A stretch of 33,819 bases of DNA from Clostridiales bacterium (GTDB lineage Bacteria > Bacillota > Clostridia > Oscillospirales > Oscillospiraceae), in the NCBI GenBank assembly GCA_021203325.1, contig JAJQBL010000029.1, positions 29,895 to 63,713 on the forward strand, in the 5' to 3' direction. Numbering within the stretch: position 1 is the stretch's first letter; the number at the start of each line of letters is the position of its first letter. Below are positions 14,955-21,949 of this stretch, in pieces. The translations under genes and the position numbers were made by a program. The notes beneath the pieces were generated by a model. That model ran no database searches. It saw nothing but the letters and a program-made list of their open reading frames with translations, and was not told where the DNA came from.

Positions 14955-15911
14955 TTACAGCGTTTTGTCCAGCCATGTCCACAGAACATTCATATTCCAC
15001 TCGCTGGAATACTCCTTGTCCTCATGGTCGGCGTTGGGCAGGGGGACGAACTCCACCCGGCCCTGGCCCAGCTTCTGATAGATGGCGTTGACGAAGTTGA
15101 CGCTCTGCATAAAGGGCACCAGCTTATCCACACAGCCGTGCTCCACCAGCATGGGGGCCATGTTCTCATTGATGTAGGTGGCGGGATTTGCCTTGGCAAG
15201 CCACTCGTCGGACAGGCCGGGCAGCGCGCCGCCCATGTAGCTGCTCTCGGCGGACTGGGGGGTGTCATGGTCCACAAAGCTGACGCCGTTGGCTCTGGCC
15301 TGGTCGTCCATGGTGCGGAAGTCCATGGGGCCGAACTGGTCGATGCAGGCCTGCACGGTGCAGTCCGTGTCAAAGGTCATGCCCTCCTCGCCGGGGAACT
15401 GGCCGTTGGGGATGTTCATGCCCATGATGGCGGACAGGTTGCCGCCGGCGCTGCCCCCCAGGGCGCAGATGCGGTTGGGGTCGATGGCGTACTGCGCGGC
15501 ATTTTTCCGCAGGAACCGGAACGCCTCCCGGCAGTCCAGCACGGCGGCGGGGAAGATTGCCTCACTGCTGAGGCGGTACTCCACCGAGGCGATGGCGTAG
15601 CCGTGGGCCAGCCCTTTCAGGTAGGTGTCCATATGGTCGTCCCGCTTGTCGCCCATGCCGAAGCCGCCGCCGTGGAGATGCACCACCAGCGGGAAGGGCC
15701 CCTCGCCCTCCTCCGGGAGATAGAGGTCCAGTCGCTGGGCCGGGGACTGGTCAGCATAGGGGACGTCCAGAAACTTCCGTTTCACCCAGCTGATGTCGGC
15801 CATTTTCATTTCCATGGCCGGTGCGCCGCCTTCAGCGGGGGCGTCAAAGCGCAGGGAGCCTTCCAGCTTGTCATAGTCCTCCAGACTAAAGGGCTTATTT
15901 TCCAGACTCAT
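14955..15911 (-). CDS. Cytoplasmic alpha/beta hydrolase (HGGG esterase)
   Basis: This 318-residue protein has no signal peptide. The catalytic set is complete: oxyanion VVHLHGGGFGMGD, nucleophile in LGGSAGGNLSA, Asp in HGCVDKLVPF and His in NADHEDKE. The C-terminal half (MDFRTMDDQ, SSYMGGALPG) is alignable by eye with the lipoprotein esterase next to it (VEFYTMDDE, SFESAFVGQAIG), so the two look like an ancient duplication. Only one of them carries an export signal. The family cleaves short-chain or aryl carboxylic esters. It follows the GPH symporter, though a terminator hairpin at 15938-15976 lies between them, so expression may drop at this point. Confidence 0.85.
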   Translation of the reverse strand: MSLENKPFSLEDYDKLEGSLRFDAPAEGGAPAMEMKMADISWVKRKFLDVPYADQSPAQRLDLYLPEEGEGPFPLVVHLHGGGFGMGDKRDDHMDTYLKGLAHGYAIASVEYRLSSEAIFPAAVLDCREAFRFLRKNAAQYAIDPNRICALGGSAGGNLSAIMGMNIPNGQFPGEEGMTFDTDCTVQACIDQFGPMDFRTMDDQARANGVSFVDHDTPQSAESSYMGGALPGLSDEWLAKANPATYINENMAPMLVEHGCVDKLVPFMQSVNFVNAIYQKLGQGRVEFVPLPNADHEDKEYSSEWNMNVLWTWLDKTL

Positions 15912-15937
15912 TTTAAACCATCCTTTCTAAAAAGAAA

Positions 15938-15976
15938 ACCGGGACAGCCGAGAAACAACACCTCCGCTGTCCCGGT
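15938..15976 (-). terminator. Intrinsic terminator after the GPH symporter gene
   Basis: ACCGGGACAGC and its complement form an 11-bp stem with a 17-nt loop. On the minus strand it is followed by TTTTCTTTTTAG. It separates the symporter from the three hydrolase genes; read-through may be partial because no separate promoter was evident for the hydrolases. Confidence 0.75.
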
Positions 15977-16024
15977 AAGGGAGTGAAAAGTTTACTTATG
16001 CACAGTGATGAGTGATAAGGTTGA

Positions 16025-17383
16025 TTACTGGTTGTTGGCAGGCTGATCCTTCATAGCGTTGGCCTCACGGAACTGAGGAGCATACTTCTCCACGTCGGTG
16101 AGCAGCACCAGGACGAGGATAATCACACCGATGATAGCGCCCACAAAGGTGTAATCAAACTGAATGGCGCTGACAACGGCATCAGACTGGGCCTCCAGAG
16201 AGGCATTGTAGCCCACAGCAGCCAGAACCCAGGCGCACATGGCGGAGCCGAAGCCCATACCGATTTTGGAGCCGATGGACTGGGCGGAGGAGATCAGGCC
16301 CTCGGAACGGACGCCATACTTCCAGTAACCATATTCCACCACATCAGGCACGAAGGCAAATACGGCACTCAGCAGAGGACCTGCGCCCAGAGCGCGGATG
16401 ACCACGCCGATGACCACCAGAGTGGTATTGGTGCCGGCAAAGCCGCAAATCAGGAAGCCAATAATCAGCAGGACGGCACCCATGGTCAGATAAGCCCGCT
16501 TGGACCACCGCTTGGAGATAGCGGGCATCAGGAACAGGATGATGATGCCAGGAGCCTGGCCTGCCGTCATCAGAGTAGACATAAACATGGCGTCGCCGAT
16601 CACATAGGAGGCGTAATAGCTCTGAGCGGCAATCGCGTTGGCGTTCATCAGCAGGGAGAAGATGCCAATCAGCAGAAGCAGCCAGAAGTACTTGTTCTTC
16701 ATGACAGCGGGGAACTGCTGCTTCAGGGAGGGCTGCTCGCCCTGAACCTGGTCTGCATCCACTTCTTCGGGCTTCATCTCCTTATTCACCAGACCCGAGA
16801 TGAGGATCAGGACACCAGCGACCAAACCCAGGATAATGCTGGCCCAGTGCCAGCCAAATGCCAACACCAGAGGGGTGATAGAGGAACCTGCGATCAGACC
16901 GATGACGCTGTTGCCCACAGCGGAGAAGGTGGCCAGCATGGTGTTGTCATCCCGGTCACGGGTCATCAGGGGCAGCATAGCTGTGTTGGCAATGCCGAAG
17001 ATGGTGTAGACGATGACGGACATGAAGATGTAGGTGGCATAGGCATAGACCAGCTTCATTCCATCGCTTGCACCAGTGGGAACGTGCATCAGCAACACGA
17101 TGCCGAGGAAGGTGAGAGGGCCGGACAGAATCAGCCAGGGACGGGCCTTGCCCCATTTGGTGTTGGTTTTGTCCACGATAGCGCCCATGATCAGGTCGCT
17201 GACGCCGTCAAAGATACGGCAGACCACGAACATGGTGCCGATGGCCGCCGCGCCGATCAGCGCGGTGTCCGTGTAGTAGCTCAGCAGGAACGCTGCGCCG
17301 ATCTGGCTAAAGACGTTACCACCGCCGGTGCCAAGGCCGTAGATTGTTTTCCGCCAAAGTGGAACCTTTTTGTTTTCCTTCAT
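16025..17383 (-). CDS. GPH-family (MFS) sugar:cation symporter
   Basis: This 452-residue, 12-helix transporter starts at ATG 17383, with AAAGGAGG nine bases upstream; the ORF-track start at 17449 lacks this. Family features include TIYGLGTGGGNVF at the start, DTALIGAAAIGTMF and RIFDGVSDLIMGAIVDKTNTKWGKARPW. The last is the conserved D-x(2)-x-G-x-x-x-D-x-T-x(2)-x-G-K-x-R-P signature. The family imports glycosides, pentosides or hexuronides with Na+ or H+. The substrate here is not readable, but divergent LysR control and three downstream esterases suggest an acylated glycoside or plant phenolic ester. Confidence 0.88.
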   Translation of the reverse strand: MKENKKVPLWRKTIYGLGTGGGNVFSQIGAAFLLSYYTDTALIGAAAIGTMFVVCRIFDGVSDLIMGAIVDKTNTKWGKARPWLILSGPLTFLGIVLLMHVPTGASDGMKLVYAYATYIFMSVIVYTIFGIANTAMLPLMTRDRDDNTMLATFSAVGNSVIGLIAGSSITPLVLAFGWHWASIILGLVAGVLILISGLVNKEMKPEEVDADQVQGEQPSLKQQFPAVMKNKYFWLLLLIGIFSLLMNANAIAAQSYYASYVIGDAMFMSTLMTAGQAPGIIILFLMPAISKRWSKRAYLTMGAVLLIIGFLICGFAGTNTTLVVIGVVIRALGAGPLLSAVFAFVPDVVEYGYWKYGVRSEGLISSAQSIGSKIGMGFGSAMCAWVLAAVGYNASLEAQSDAVVSAIQFDYTFVGAIIGVIILVLVLLTDVEKYAPQFREANAMKDQPANNQ

Positions 17384-17504
17384 ATAGAGAGACCTCCTTT
17401 TTTTGTGATACCCTTTGACCGGCTGGCGCTGTAGATGGCCTTGCCGCACCGTTTATTCCGGCGCTCCGGCAACCTTTGACAGCCGGTTTTTGTATCTGTT
17501 TCAT

Positions 17505-17533
17505 ATTATAGTTTCCAAAAACTTGACAAGCAA
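17505..17533 (-). promoter_or_regulatory. Predicted promoter of the GPH symporter gene
   Basis: On the minus strand TTGCTT (17528-17533) and a consensus TATAAT (17505-17510) are 17 bp apart. The -35 box is weak and overlaps the -35 box of the divergent LysR promoter, the usual setting for LysR activation. The short inverted repeat AGTTT-N4-AAACT (about 17511-17524) inside it is a possible regulator half-site pair. Confidence 0.6.
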
Positions 17534-17551
17534 TTCAAAATCCAGTATAAT
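17523..17551 (+). promoter_or_regulatory. Perfect sigma-A promoter of the LysR gene
   Basis: TTGACA (17523-17528) and TATAAT (17546-17551) are exactly 17 bp apart. The start of transcription should be near 17558, about 30 nt before ATG 17589. The -35 region is shared with the divergent symporter promoter. Confidence 0.9.
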
Positions 17552-17588
17552 CAATTCCAGACCAGAATAAATTTGTGAGGTGTGTCAA

Positions 17589-18509
17589 ATGAACCTGAAC
17601 TATTTTCGTGAATTTATTGTATTGGCAGATACTTCCAATTATTTGGAGGCGTCGGAGCGGCTCTTTATGGGCCAGTCCACCCTGTCCAAGCATATCATGG
17701 CCATGGAGCGGGAGCTGGGGGTCTCCCTGTTTGAGCGCACCTCCCGCCGGGTGACGCTGACCAAATTCGGCAAACTGCTGCTGCCCCACGCCAGAACCAT
17801 CGTGCAGGCCCAGTATGACTACACCGCCGACCTGGAGAACGAGATGGAGTCCCTGCGGGGCCGGGTCACCGTGGGGACGGTCTCCGCCACCGCGAAATAC
17901 AGGATCACCGAGATCATTGCCAGTTACAAAAGAAGCTATCCCCACAGCAGCGTGCGCATGATCGAAGGCGACCCCAGTGACCTGATCGCACAATTGAAGG
18001 CGCACCAGTGCGACATGATTTTTGCCCATCTGCCCAATAACAGCCCGGAGGAGGCGGGGCTCCAGGGCTTCTGGTACTGTGAGGACTACCTGGTGGGCGT
18101 CTTTCCCCTGAGTCACCAGCTGGCAAAGGAGAAGGTGTTGCCCCTGGAGCGGCTCCAGGACGAGACGTTTATTGCCCTGGCGGAGAACAGCGTTGCCCAC
18201 GATCTGGTGCTGGAGAGCTGTCATCGGGTGGGGTTCTCTCCCAAAATCGCATTCTTCTGCAACCGCATCGACAGCGTGCTGGACCTGGTCACCAAGGAAA
18301 TGGGCATCGCTATTTTGATGGAAAATATGACGGTGCGGCCGGAGGACTCCAACTTCCCGGACCGTGCCCCCTTCTCCGTGGTTCAGCTCCAGCCCCGTGT
18401 CACCGCCCCGGTCTACCTCTGCTACCGGGCGGATGAGGAGCTTTCCCCCGCCGCAAAGCGGTTCGTCCAGTCCGTACAGGAGGAGATCGCCAGCCGGAGC
18501 GAACCGTGA
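17589..18509 (+). CDS. LysR-family transcriptional regulator
   Basis: This 306-residue regulator starts at ATG 17589 (GAGG upstream); the ORF-track start at 17580 is an in-frame GTG inside the ribosome binding site. The N-terminal winged helix-turn-helix is typical: MNLNYFREFIVLADTSNYLEASERLFMGQSTLSKHI. It is followed by a linker helix and the periplasmic-binding-like co-inducer domain (RVTVGTVSATAKYRIT onward). It is divergently transcribed from the symporter, with overlapping promoters, so it most likely controls the symporter-esterase genes. By analogy with TanR of Lactiplantibacillus plantarum, a LysR activator of tannase genes, a phenolic co-inducer is possible. That is inference. Confidence 0.92.
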   Translation: MNLNYFREFIVLADTSNYLEASERLFMGQSTLSKHIMAMERELGVSLFERTSRRVTLTKFGKLLLPHARTIVQAQYDYTADLENEMESLRGRVTVGTVSATAKYRITEIIASYKRSYPHSSVRMIEGDPSDLIAQLKAHQCDMIFAHLPNNSPEEAGLQGFWYCEDYLVGVFPLSHQLAKEKVLPLERLQDETFIALAENSVAHDLVLESCHRVGFSPKIAFFCNRIDSVLDLVTKEMGIAILMENMTVRPEDSNFPDRAPFSVVQLQPRVTAPVYLCYRADEELSPAAKRFVQSVQEEIASRSEP

Positions 18510-18560
18510 CCGGGCGCGGCCCTGACCGTTTTCATGCCGATTTGGAATGATACGCCATTT

Positions 18561-18592
18561 TGCGGGGCAGCGGCTGTCCGGCCTGCCCCGCA
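18561..18592 (+). terminator. GC-rich hairpin after the LysR gene, possible terminator
   Basis: TGCGGGGCAG and its perfect complement form a 10-bp stem with a 12-nt loop, 50 bp past the LysR stop. It is followed by CCCTTTGCC, a poor T-tract, so termination may be incomplete. Confidence 0.5.
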
Positions 18593-18619
18593 CCCTTTGC
18601 CCCGTCAGCGCATAAAATA
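18591..18619 (+). promoter_or_regulatory. Candidate sigma-K-type sporulation promoter for cotJ
   Basis: CACC (18591-18594), 16 bp and CATAAAATA (18611-18619) match the Bacillus sigma-K pattern mACm-N16-CATAnnnTA exactly. The -10 also fits sigma-E (CATACAnT) at seven of eight positions, but the sigma-E -35 is absent. Predicted transcription would start near 18626, about 55 nt before the cotJAB start. The match is short, and chance occurrence is possible. Confidence 0.55.
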
Positions 18620-18656
18620 AGTCGAACGCCGCGTGAAGCAGCATTCGACTTATTTT
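18614..18656. terminator. 13-bp perfect inverted repeat overlapping the cotJ promoter -10 (terminator or operator)
   Basis: AAAATAAGTCGAA and its perfect complement enclose 17 bases; the right arm ends in TTTTT. It reads as an AT-rich intrinsic terminator for lysR and, on the minus strand, also has an AT-rich tail. Its left arm overlaps the predicted -10 of the cotJ promoter, so a protein-binding role is an alternative. Confidence 0.65.
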
Positions 18657-18679
18657 TCACGGAAAAGGAGCTTGTGCGT

Positions 18680-19129
18680 ATGACCAGAAAGTCATCTGAA
18701 ACCGGCCGCTGCACGGACTGCAGCGGCACCATGCCCTCCTGTGCGCCGCTGGCGGTACCCTATGTACCCTTCCAGCAGGAGAACGCCCCCATTTACAAGG
18801 ACTGCGACGCCCTGAGCCAGGGGACCCTGTTTCCCTGCCTGAACCTGCCCTTCCACCTGGCGGTGAACGGCACCCCGGTGCCCATGACGCCGCTGGCCCA
18901 GCTCCAGGCCCTGGACTTCGTCCTCCAGGAGCTGGCCCTGTACCTGGACACCCATCAGGACGATGAGGACGCCTTCGCCCTGTTCCAGGAGTATTCCGCC
19001 ATGATGGAGCGCTCCCGGGCCGCCTACGAGCGGCAGAACGGCCCCCTGAACCTGGCGGCGGCCGCCGCGGACAGCTGCTGGCAGTGGACCCATTCCCCCT
19101 GGCCCTGGGACCTGAAAGGAGAGGATTGA
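18680..19129 (+). CDS. CotJA-CotJB fusion spore coat protein
   Basis: This 149-residue protein starts at ATG 18680 (AAAAGGAG upstream); the ORF-track start at 18560 is an artefact running through two hairpins. Residues about 25-60 (VPYVPFQ, then SQGTLFPCLNLPF) match CotJA. Residues about 68-146 match CotJB, with LQALDFVLQELALYLDTH and the ending HSPWPWDL. In Bacillus these are two separate genes (cotJA, cotJB) ahead of cotJC; here they form one reading frame. The N-terminus has Cys11, Cys14 and Cys21. The protein should sit in the inner spore coat and is likely needed with CotJC, whose start is three bases past this stop. Confidence 0.82.
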   Translation: MTRKSSETGRCTDCSGTMPSCAPLAVPYVPFQQENAPIYKDCDALSQGTLFPCLNLPFHLAVNGTPVPMTPLAQLQALDFVLQELALYLDTHQDDEDAFALFQEYSAMMERSRAAYERQNGPLNLAAAAADSCWQWTHSPWPWDLKGED

Positions 19130-19132
19130 CCC

Positions 19133-19735
19133 ATGTTTGTCTATGAAAAGAAGCTGGAATACCCCGTCCGCATCAAAAACCCCAACCCCAGGCTGGCAAA
19201 CCTGATCATCTCCCAGTACGGCGGACCGGACGGAGAGCTGGGGGCCTCCCTGCGCTACCTCTCTCAGCGGTACAGCATGCCCTTTGACGAGTGCAAGGCC
19301 GTCCTGACGGACATCGGCGTGGAGGAGCTGGGCCACCTGGAGATGGTGGGCACCATCGTCCATCAGCTGACCCGGAACCTGACCCAGGAGCAGATTGAGG
19401 CCGCCGGCTTTGACGCCTACTTTGTGGACCACACCGCAGGCGTCTATCCCACCGCCGCCAGCGGCGACCCCTGGACCGCCGCCACGATTCAGGTGACGGG
19501 GGACACCATCGCAGACCTGACCGAGGACCTGGCGGCGGAGCAGAAGGCCCGGCTGACCTATGACAACATCCTCCGCTTCTGCCGGGACGACCCGGATGTG
19601 ACCGATGTGATCCGGTTCCTGCGGGAGCGGGAGGTGGTGCACTTCCAGCGCTTCGGCGAGGCGCTGGAGCTTGCGAAGGAAAAGATGAATCACAAAAACG
19701 TCTACCTCTGCAACCCGTCCTTCGACCGGACGTAA
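19133..19735 (+). CDS. cotJC: Spore coat protein CotJC, manganese-catalase-like
   Basis: This 200-residue protein has the ferritin-like four-helix fold of Mn catalases. Metal-ligand motifs are visible in DIGVEELGHLEMV (ExxH) and REREVVHFQRFGEAL (E..H), with another Glu in DLAAEQKARLTYD. The start (MFVYEKKLEYPVRI) and end are as in CotJC of Bacillus and Clostridia. It is a spore-coat component and may remove peroxide. It is coupled to the CotJA-CotJB fusion (three-base gap) and ends at a strong terminator. It implies that the organism forms endospores, or descends from one that does. Confidence 0.93.
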   Translation: MFVYEKKLEYPVRIKNPNPRLANLIISQYGGPDGELGASLRYLSQRYSMPFDECKAVLTDIGVEELGHLEMVGTIVHQLTRNLTQEQIEAAGFDAYFVDHTAGVYPTAASGDPWTAATIQVTGDTIADLTEDLAAEQKARLTYDNILRFCRDDPDVTDVIRFLREREVVHFQRFGEALELAKEKMNHKNVYLCNPSFDRT

Positions 19736-19743
19736 CAAATGAG

Positions 19744-19779
19744 AAAGCGTCTGCCCCTTTGCGCGGCAGACGCTTTTTT
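19744..19779 (+). terminator. Intrinsic terminator of the cotJ operon
   Basis: AAAGCGTCTGCC, a nine-base loop and the complement are followed directly by TTTTTT on the plus strand. The A-rich left side lets it also serve the convergent udg gene, whose stop lies 6 bp away. Confidence 0.9.
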
Positions 19780-19784
19780 ATCAA

Positions 19785-20360
19785 TCAGGATTCCCCATAG
19801 GTCTCCGGGGCCAGCTCTTTCAGTTTCTCCCGGATGCCGATGAGGTCGTCAAAGGTCTCCGGGCGTTTGTTCACGTCCCGCAGCAGGGCAGAGGGATGGT
19901 AGATGGCCGTCATCCAGAAGGGGCCTTTCTGCACCCACTGACCGTGCTCCCGGGTGATGCGGTAGTTGGGGTCGATCAGCCGCTGGGCGGCGATGCGGCC
20001 CAGGCAGACGATCAGTTTGGGCCGCACCAGCTTCACCTGGGCCCGGAGATAGGGGATGCAGGCGTCCTGCTCAATGTTCTGGGGGTCCCGGTTCCGGGGC
20101 GGGCGGCACTTGACAATGTTGGCGATGTAGTACCGGCTGCGGTCCAGGTCGATGATGGCCAGCATCTGGTCCAGCAGCTGCCCCGCCGCCCCCACGAAGG
20201 GGATGCCGGTCAAATCCTCCTGCTCGCCGGGACCCTCCCCCACGAACATGATGCTTGCGTTGGGGTTGCCGTCGCCAAATACCACGTTGTGGCGGGTGTC
20301 GGCCAGGCTGCACTTCTGGCACTGGCTACACATGGCCTGGAGCTGTTCCCAATTCACCAT
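19785..20360 (-). CDS. Type-4 uracil-DNA glycosylase (4Fe-4S)
   Basis: This 191-residue enzyme starts at ATG 20360, with AAGGAGG ten bases upstream (the ORF-track ATG at 20387 precedes that site). Family 4 motifs are present: CSQCQKCSL with iron-sulfur cysteines, GEGPGEQEDLTGIPFVGAAGQLL for the uracil pocket, NIVKCRPPRNRDP with the third cysteine, EQDACIPYL with the fourth, and the catalytic-loop HPSALLR. It removes uracil from DNA to start base-excision repair. The gene stands alone and converges on the cotJ terminator. Confidence 0.94.
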   Translation of the reverse strand: MVNWEQLQAMCSQCQKCSLADTRHNVVFGDGNPNASIMFVGEGPGEQEDLTGIPFVGAAGQLLDQMLAIIDLDRSRYYIANIVKCRPPRNRDPQNIEQDACIPYLRAQVKLVRPKLIVCLGRIAAQRLIDPNYRITREHGQWVQKGPFWMTAIYHPSALLRDVNKRPETFDDLIGIREKLKELAPETYGES

Positions 20361-20408
20361 AACGGATGCCCCTCCTTTCTTCGGCAAGGTTCGGGTTTTC
20401 TTTCCCTT

Positions 20409-20437
20409 AGTATAACACGCCTTCGCCGGAAAAGAAA
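20409..20437 (-). promoter_or_regulatory. Possible promoter of the uracil-DNA glycosylase gene
   Basis: On the minus strand TATACT (20409-20414) is a good -10. The hexamer 17 bp upstream (TTTCTT) is a weak -35. Confidence 0.4.
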
Positions 20438-20490
20438 GCCCGGCTGCCGCCGTTTTTCCGGAAAACGCCGTTGAGAACCGTTGATTCTCC

Positions 20491-20519
20491 TTGAAAATTG
20501 TTGCGAAGCCTTGTAAAAT
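20491..20519 (+). promoter_or_regulatory. Promoter of the der-plsY-gpsA operon
   Basis: TTGAAA (20491-20496) and TAAAAT (20514-20519) are 17 bp apart, leaving a leader of about 80 nt. A second overlapping pair, TTGCGA-17-TAGACT, lies about 10 bp downstream and could be an alternative start. Confidence 0.65.
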
Positions 20520-20541
20520 GTGCTAGACTATTATGGAGTAT

Positions 20542-20574
20542 CTCCTCTCCCACCGCAGACCGGTGAGAGGGGAG
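20542..20574 (+). promoter_or_regulatory. Hairpin in the der leader
   Basis: CTCCTCTCCCACCG pairs with CGGTGAGAGGGGAG across a five-base loop, with one G-U pair and one mismatch. It lies in the leader about 30 bases before the der start. No T-run follows, so it is not a simple terminator; it may affect translation or mRNA stability. Confidence 0.5.
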
Positions 20575-20605
20575 CCGCCACCATGAAACACAAGGAAGGT
20601 ACCTT

Positions 20606-21949
20606 ATGGCAAAACCAATGATTGCAATCGTGGGCAGGCCCAACGTGGGCAAGTCCATGCTCTTTAACCGGCTGGTGGGGGAACGGCGCTCCATCGTGGA
20701 GGACACCCCCGGCGTCACCAGGGACAGGCTGTATGCCGACTGCGAGTGGCTGGGCCGGACGTTCACCGTGGTGGACACCGGCGGCATTGAGCCCCGGAAC
20801 GACAACGAGATCCTGAACTTCATGCGGGAGCAGGCGGAGATCGCCATTCAGAACGCCACCGTCATCATCTTTGTCTGCGACATCCGGACGGGCATCACCG
20901 CCAACGATGAGGCGGTGGCCTCCCTCCTCCAGCGCTCCCACAAGCCCATTGTGCTGGCCGTCAACAAGTGCGACAGCACCGGACAGGCCGCCCTGAACAA
21001 CACCGACATCTACGAGTTTTACAACCTGGGCCTGGGGGACCCCATCGCCGTCTCCGCCGTCCACGGCATTGGCGTGGATGAGATGCTGGAGGCCTGCTTC
21101 TCCTACTTCCCGGAGGAGCCGGAGGAGGCCGGGGAGGAGGACGTCATTAAGGTGGCCATCATCGGCAAGCCCAATGTGGGCAAGTCCTCCCTGACCAACA
21201 AGATTCTGGGGGAGGAGCGGGTCATCGTCTCCGATGTGGCGGGCACCACCCGGGACGCGGTGGACAGCTACTTTGAGAATCAGTACGGCAAATACTGCTT
21301 CATCGACACGGCGGGGATGCGGAAGAAGAGCCGTGTCAACGACCGGGTGGAGCAGTTCTCCGTCCTCCGGGCCACCATGGCCATCGACCGGGCGGACGTC
21401 TGCCTCATCCTCATCGACGCCCACGAAGGGGTCACCGAGCAGGACACCAAGGTGGCCGGGCTGGCCCATGAGGCCGGAAAGTCCTCCATCATTGTGGTTA
21501 ACAAGTGGGACGACATCGAGAAGGACGACAAGACCATGGACAGGTTTAAGGAGGACATTCGCCGGGATCTCTCCTATATGCCCTACGCCCCTATGGCCTT
21601 CATCTCCGCCAAAACCGGCCAGCGGGTGAACACCCTGTTCCAGCTCATCAACAAGGTATACGAAGCCTCGCTGATGCGCATTACCACCGGTATGCTGAAC
21701 TCCGTGCTGGCGGACGCCACCACCCGGGTGCAGCCCCCCACCGACCGGGGCCGCCGCCTGAAAATCTACTATATGACTCAGGTCAGCGTGGCGCCCCCCA
21801 CCTTTGTGGTGTTCTGCAATGAGAAGAAGCTGTTTCATTTCTCTTACCAGCGCTATCTTGAAAACCAGATTCGGGGCACCTTTGGTTTGGACGGCACCCC
21901 GATTCGCCTGCTGATTCGGCAAAAGGGAGATAAGGAGGAGAATTTCTGA
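20606..21949 (+). CDS. der: Ribosome biogenesis GTPase Der (EngA)
   Basis: This 447-residue protein has two GTPase domains and a KH-like domain. Domain 1 has GRPNVGKS, the G2 loop TPGVTRD, DTGG and NKCD. Domain 2 starts near 183 with GKPNVGKSSL, followed by AGTTRD, DTAG and NKWD. The KH-like C-terminus (about 355-440) ends RGTFGLDGTPIRLLIRQK. Der acts in 50S subunit assembly. The length is standard. AAGGAAGG precedes the ATG, and the stop overlaps the plsY start by one base. Confidence 0.97.
   Translation: MAKPMIAIVGRPNVGKSMLFNRLVGERRSIVEDTPGVTRDRLYADCEWLGRTFTVVDTGGIEPRNDNEILNFMREQAEIAIQNATVIIFVCDIRTGITANDEAVASLLQRSHKPIVLAVNKCDSTGQAALNNTDIYEFYNLGLGDPIAVSAVHGIGVDEMLEACFSYFPEEPEEAGEEDVIKVAIIGKPNVGKSSLTNKILGEERVIVSDVAGTTRDAVDSYFENQYGKYCFIDTAGMRKKSRVNDRVEQFSVLRATMAIDRADVCLILIDAHEGVTEQDTKVAGLAHEAGKSSIIVVNKWDDIEKDDKTMDRFKEDIRRDLSYMPYAPMAFISAKTGQRVNTLFQLINKVYEASLMRITTGMLNSVLADATTRVQPPTDRGRRLKIYYMTQVSVAPPTFVVFCNEKKLFHFSYQRYLENQIRGTFGLDGTPIRLLIRQKGDKEENF

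Noticed and set aside
11550-15091. Plus-strand ORFs 11550-13574 and 13490-15091
   Set aside because: They are complements of the tannase and esterase genes, with Gly/Val/His-rich composition and no start signals.
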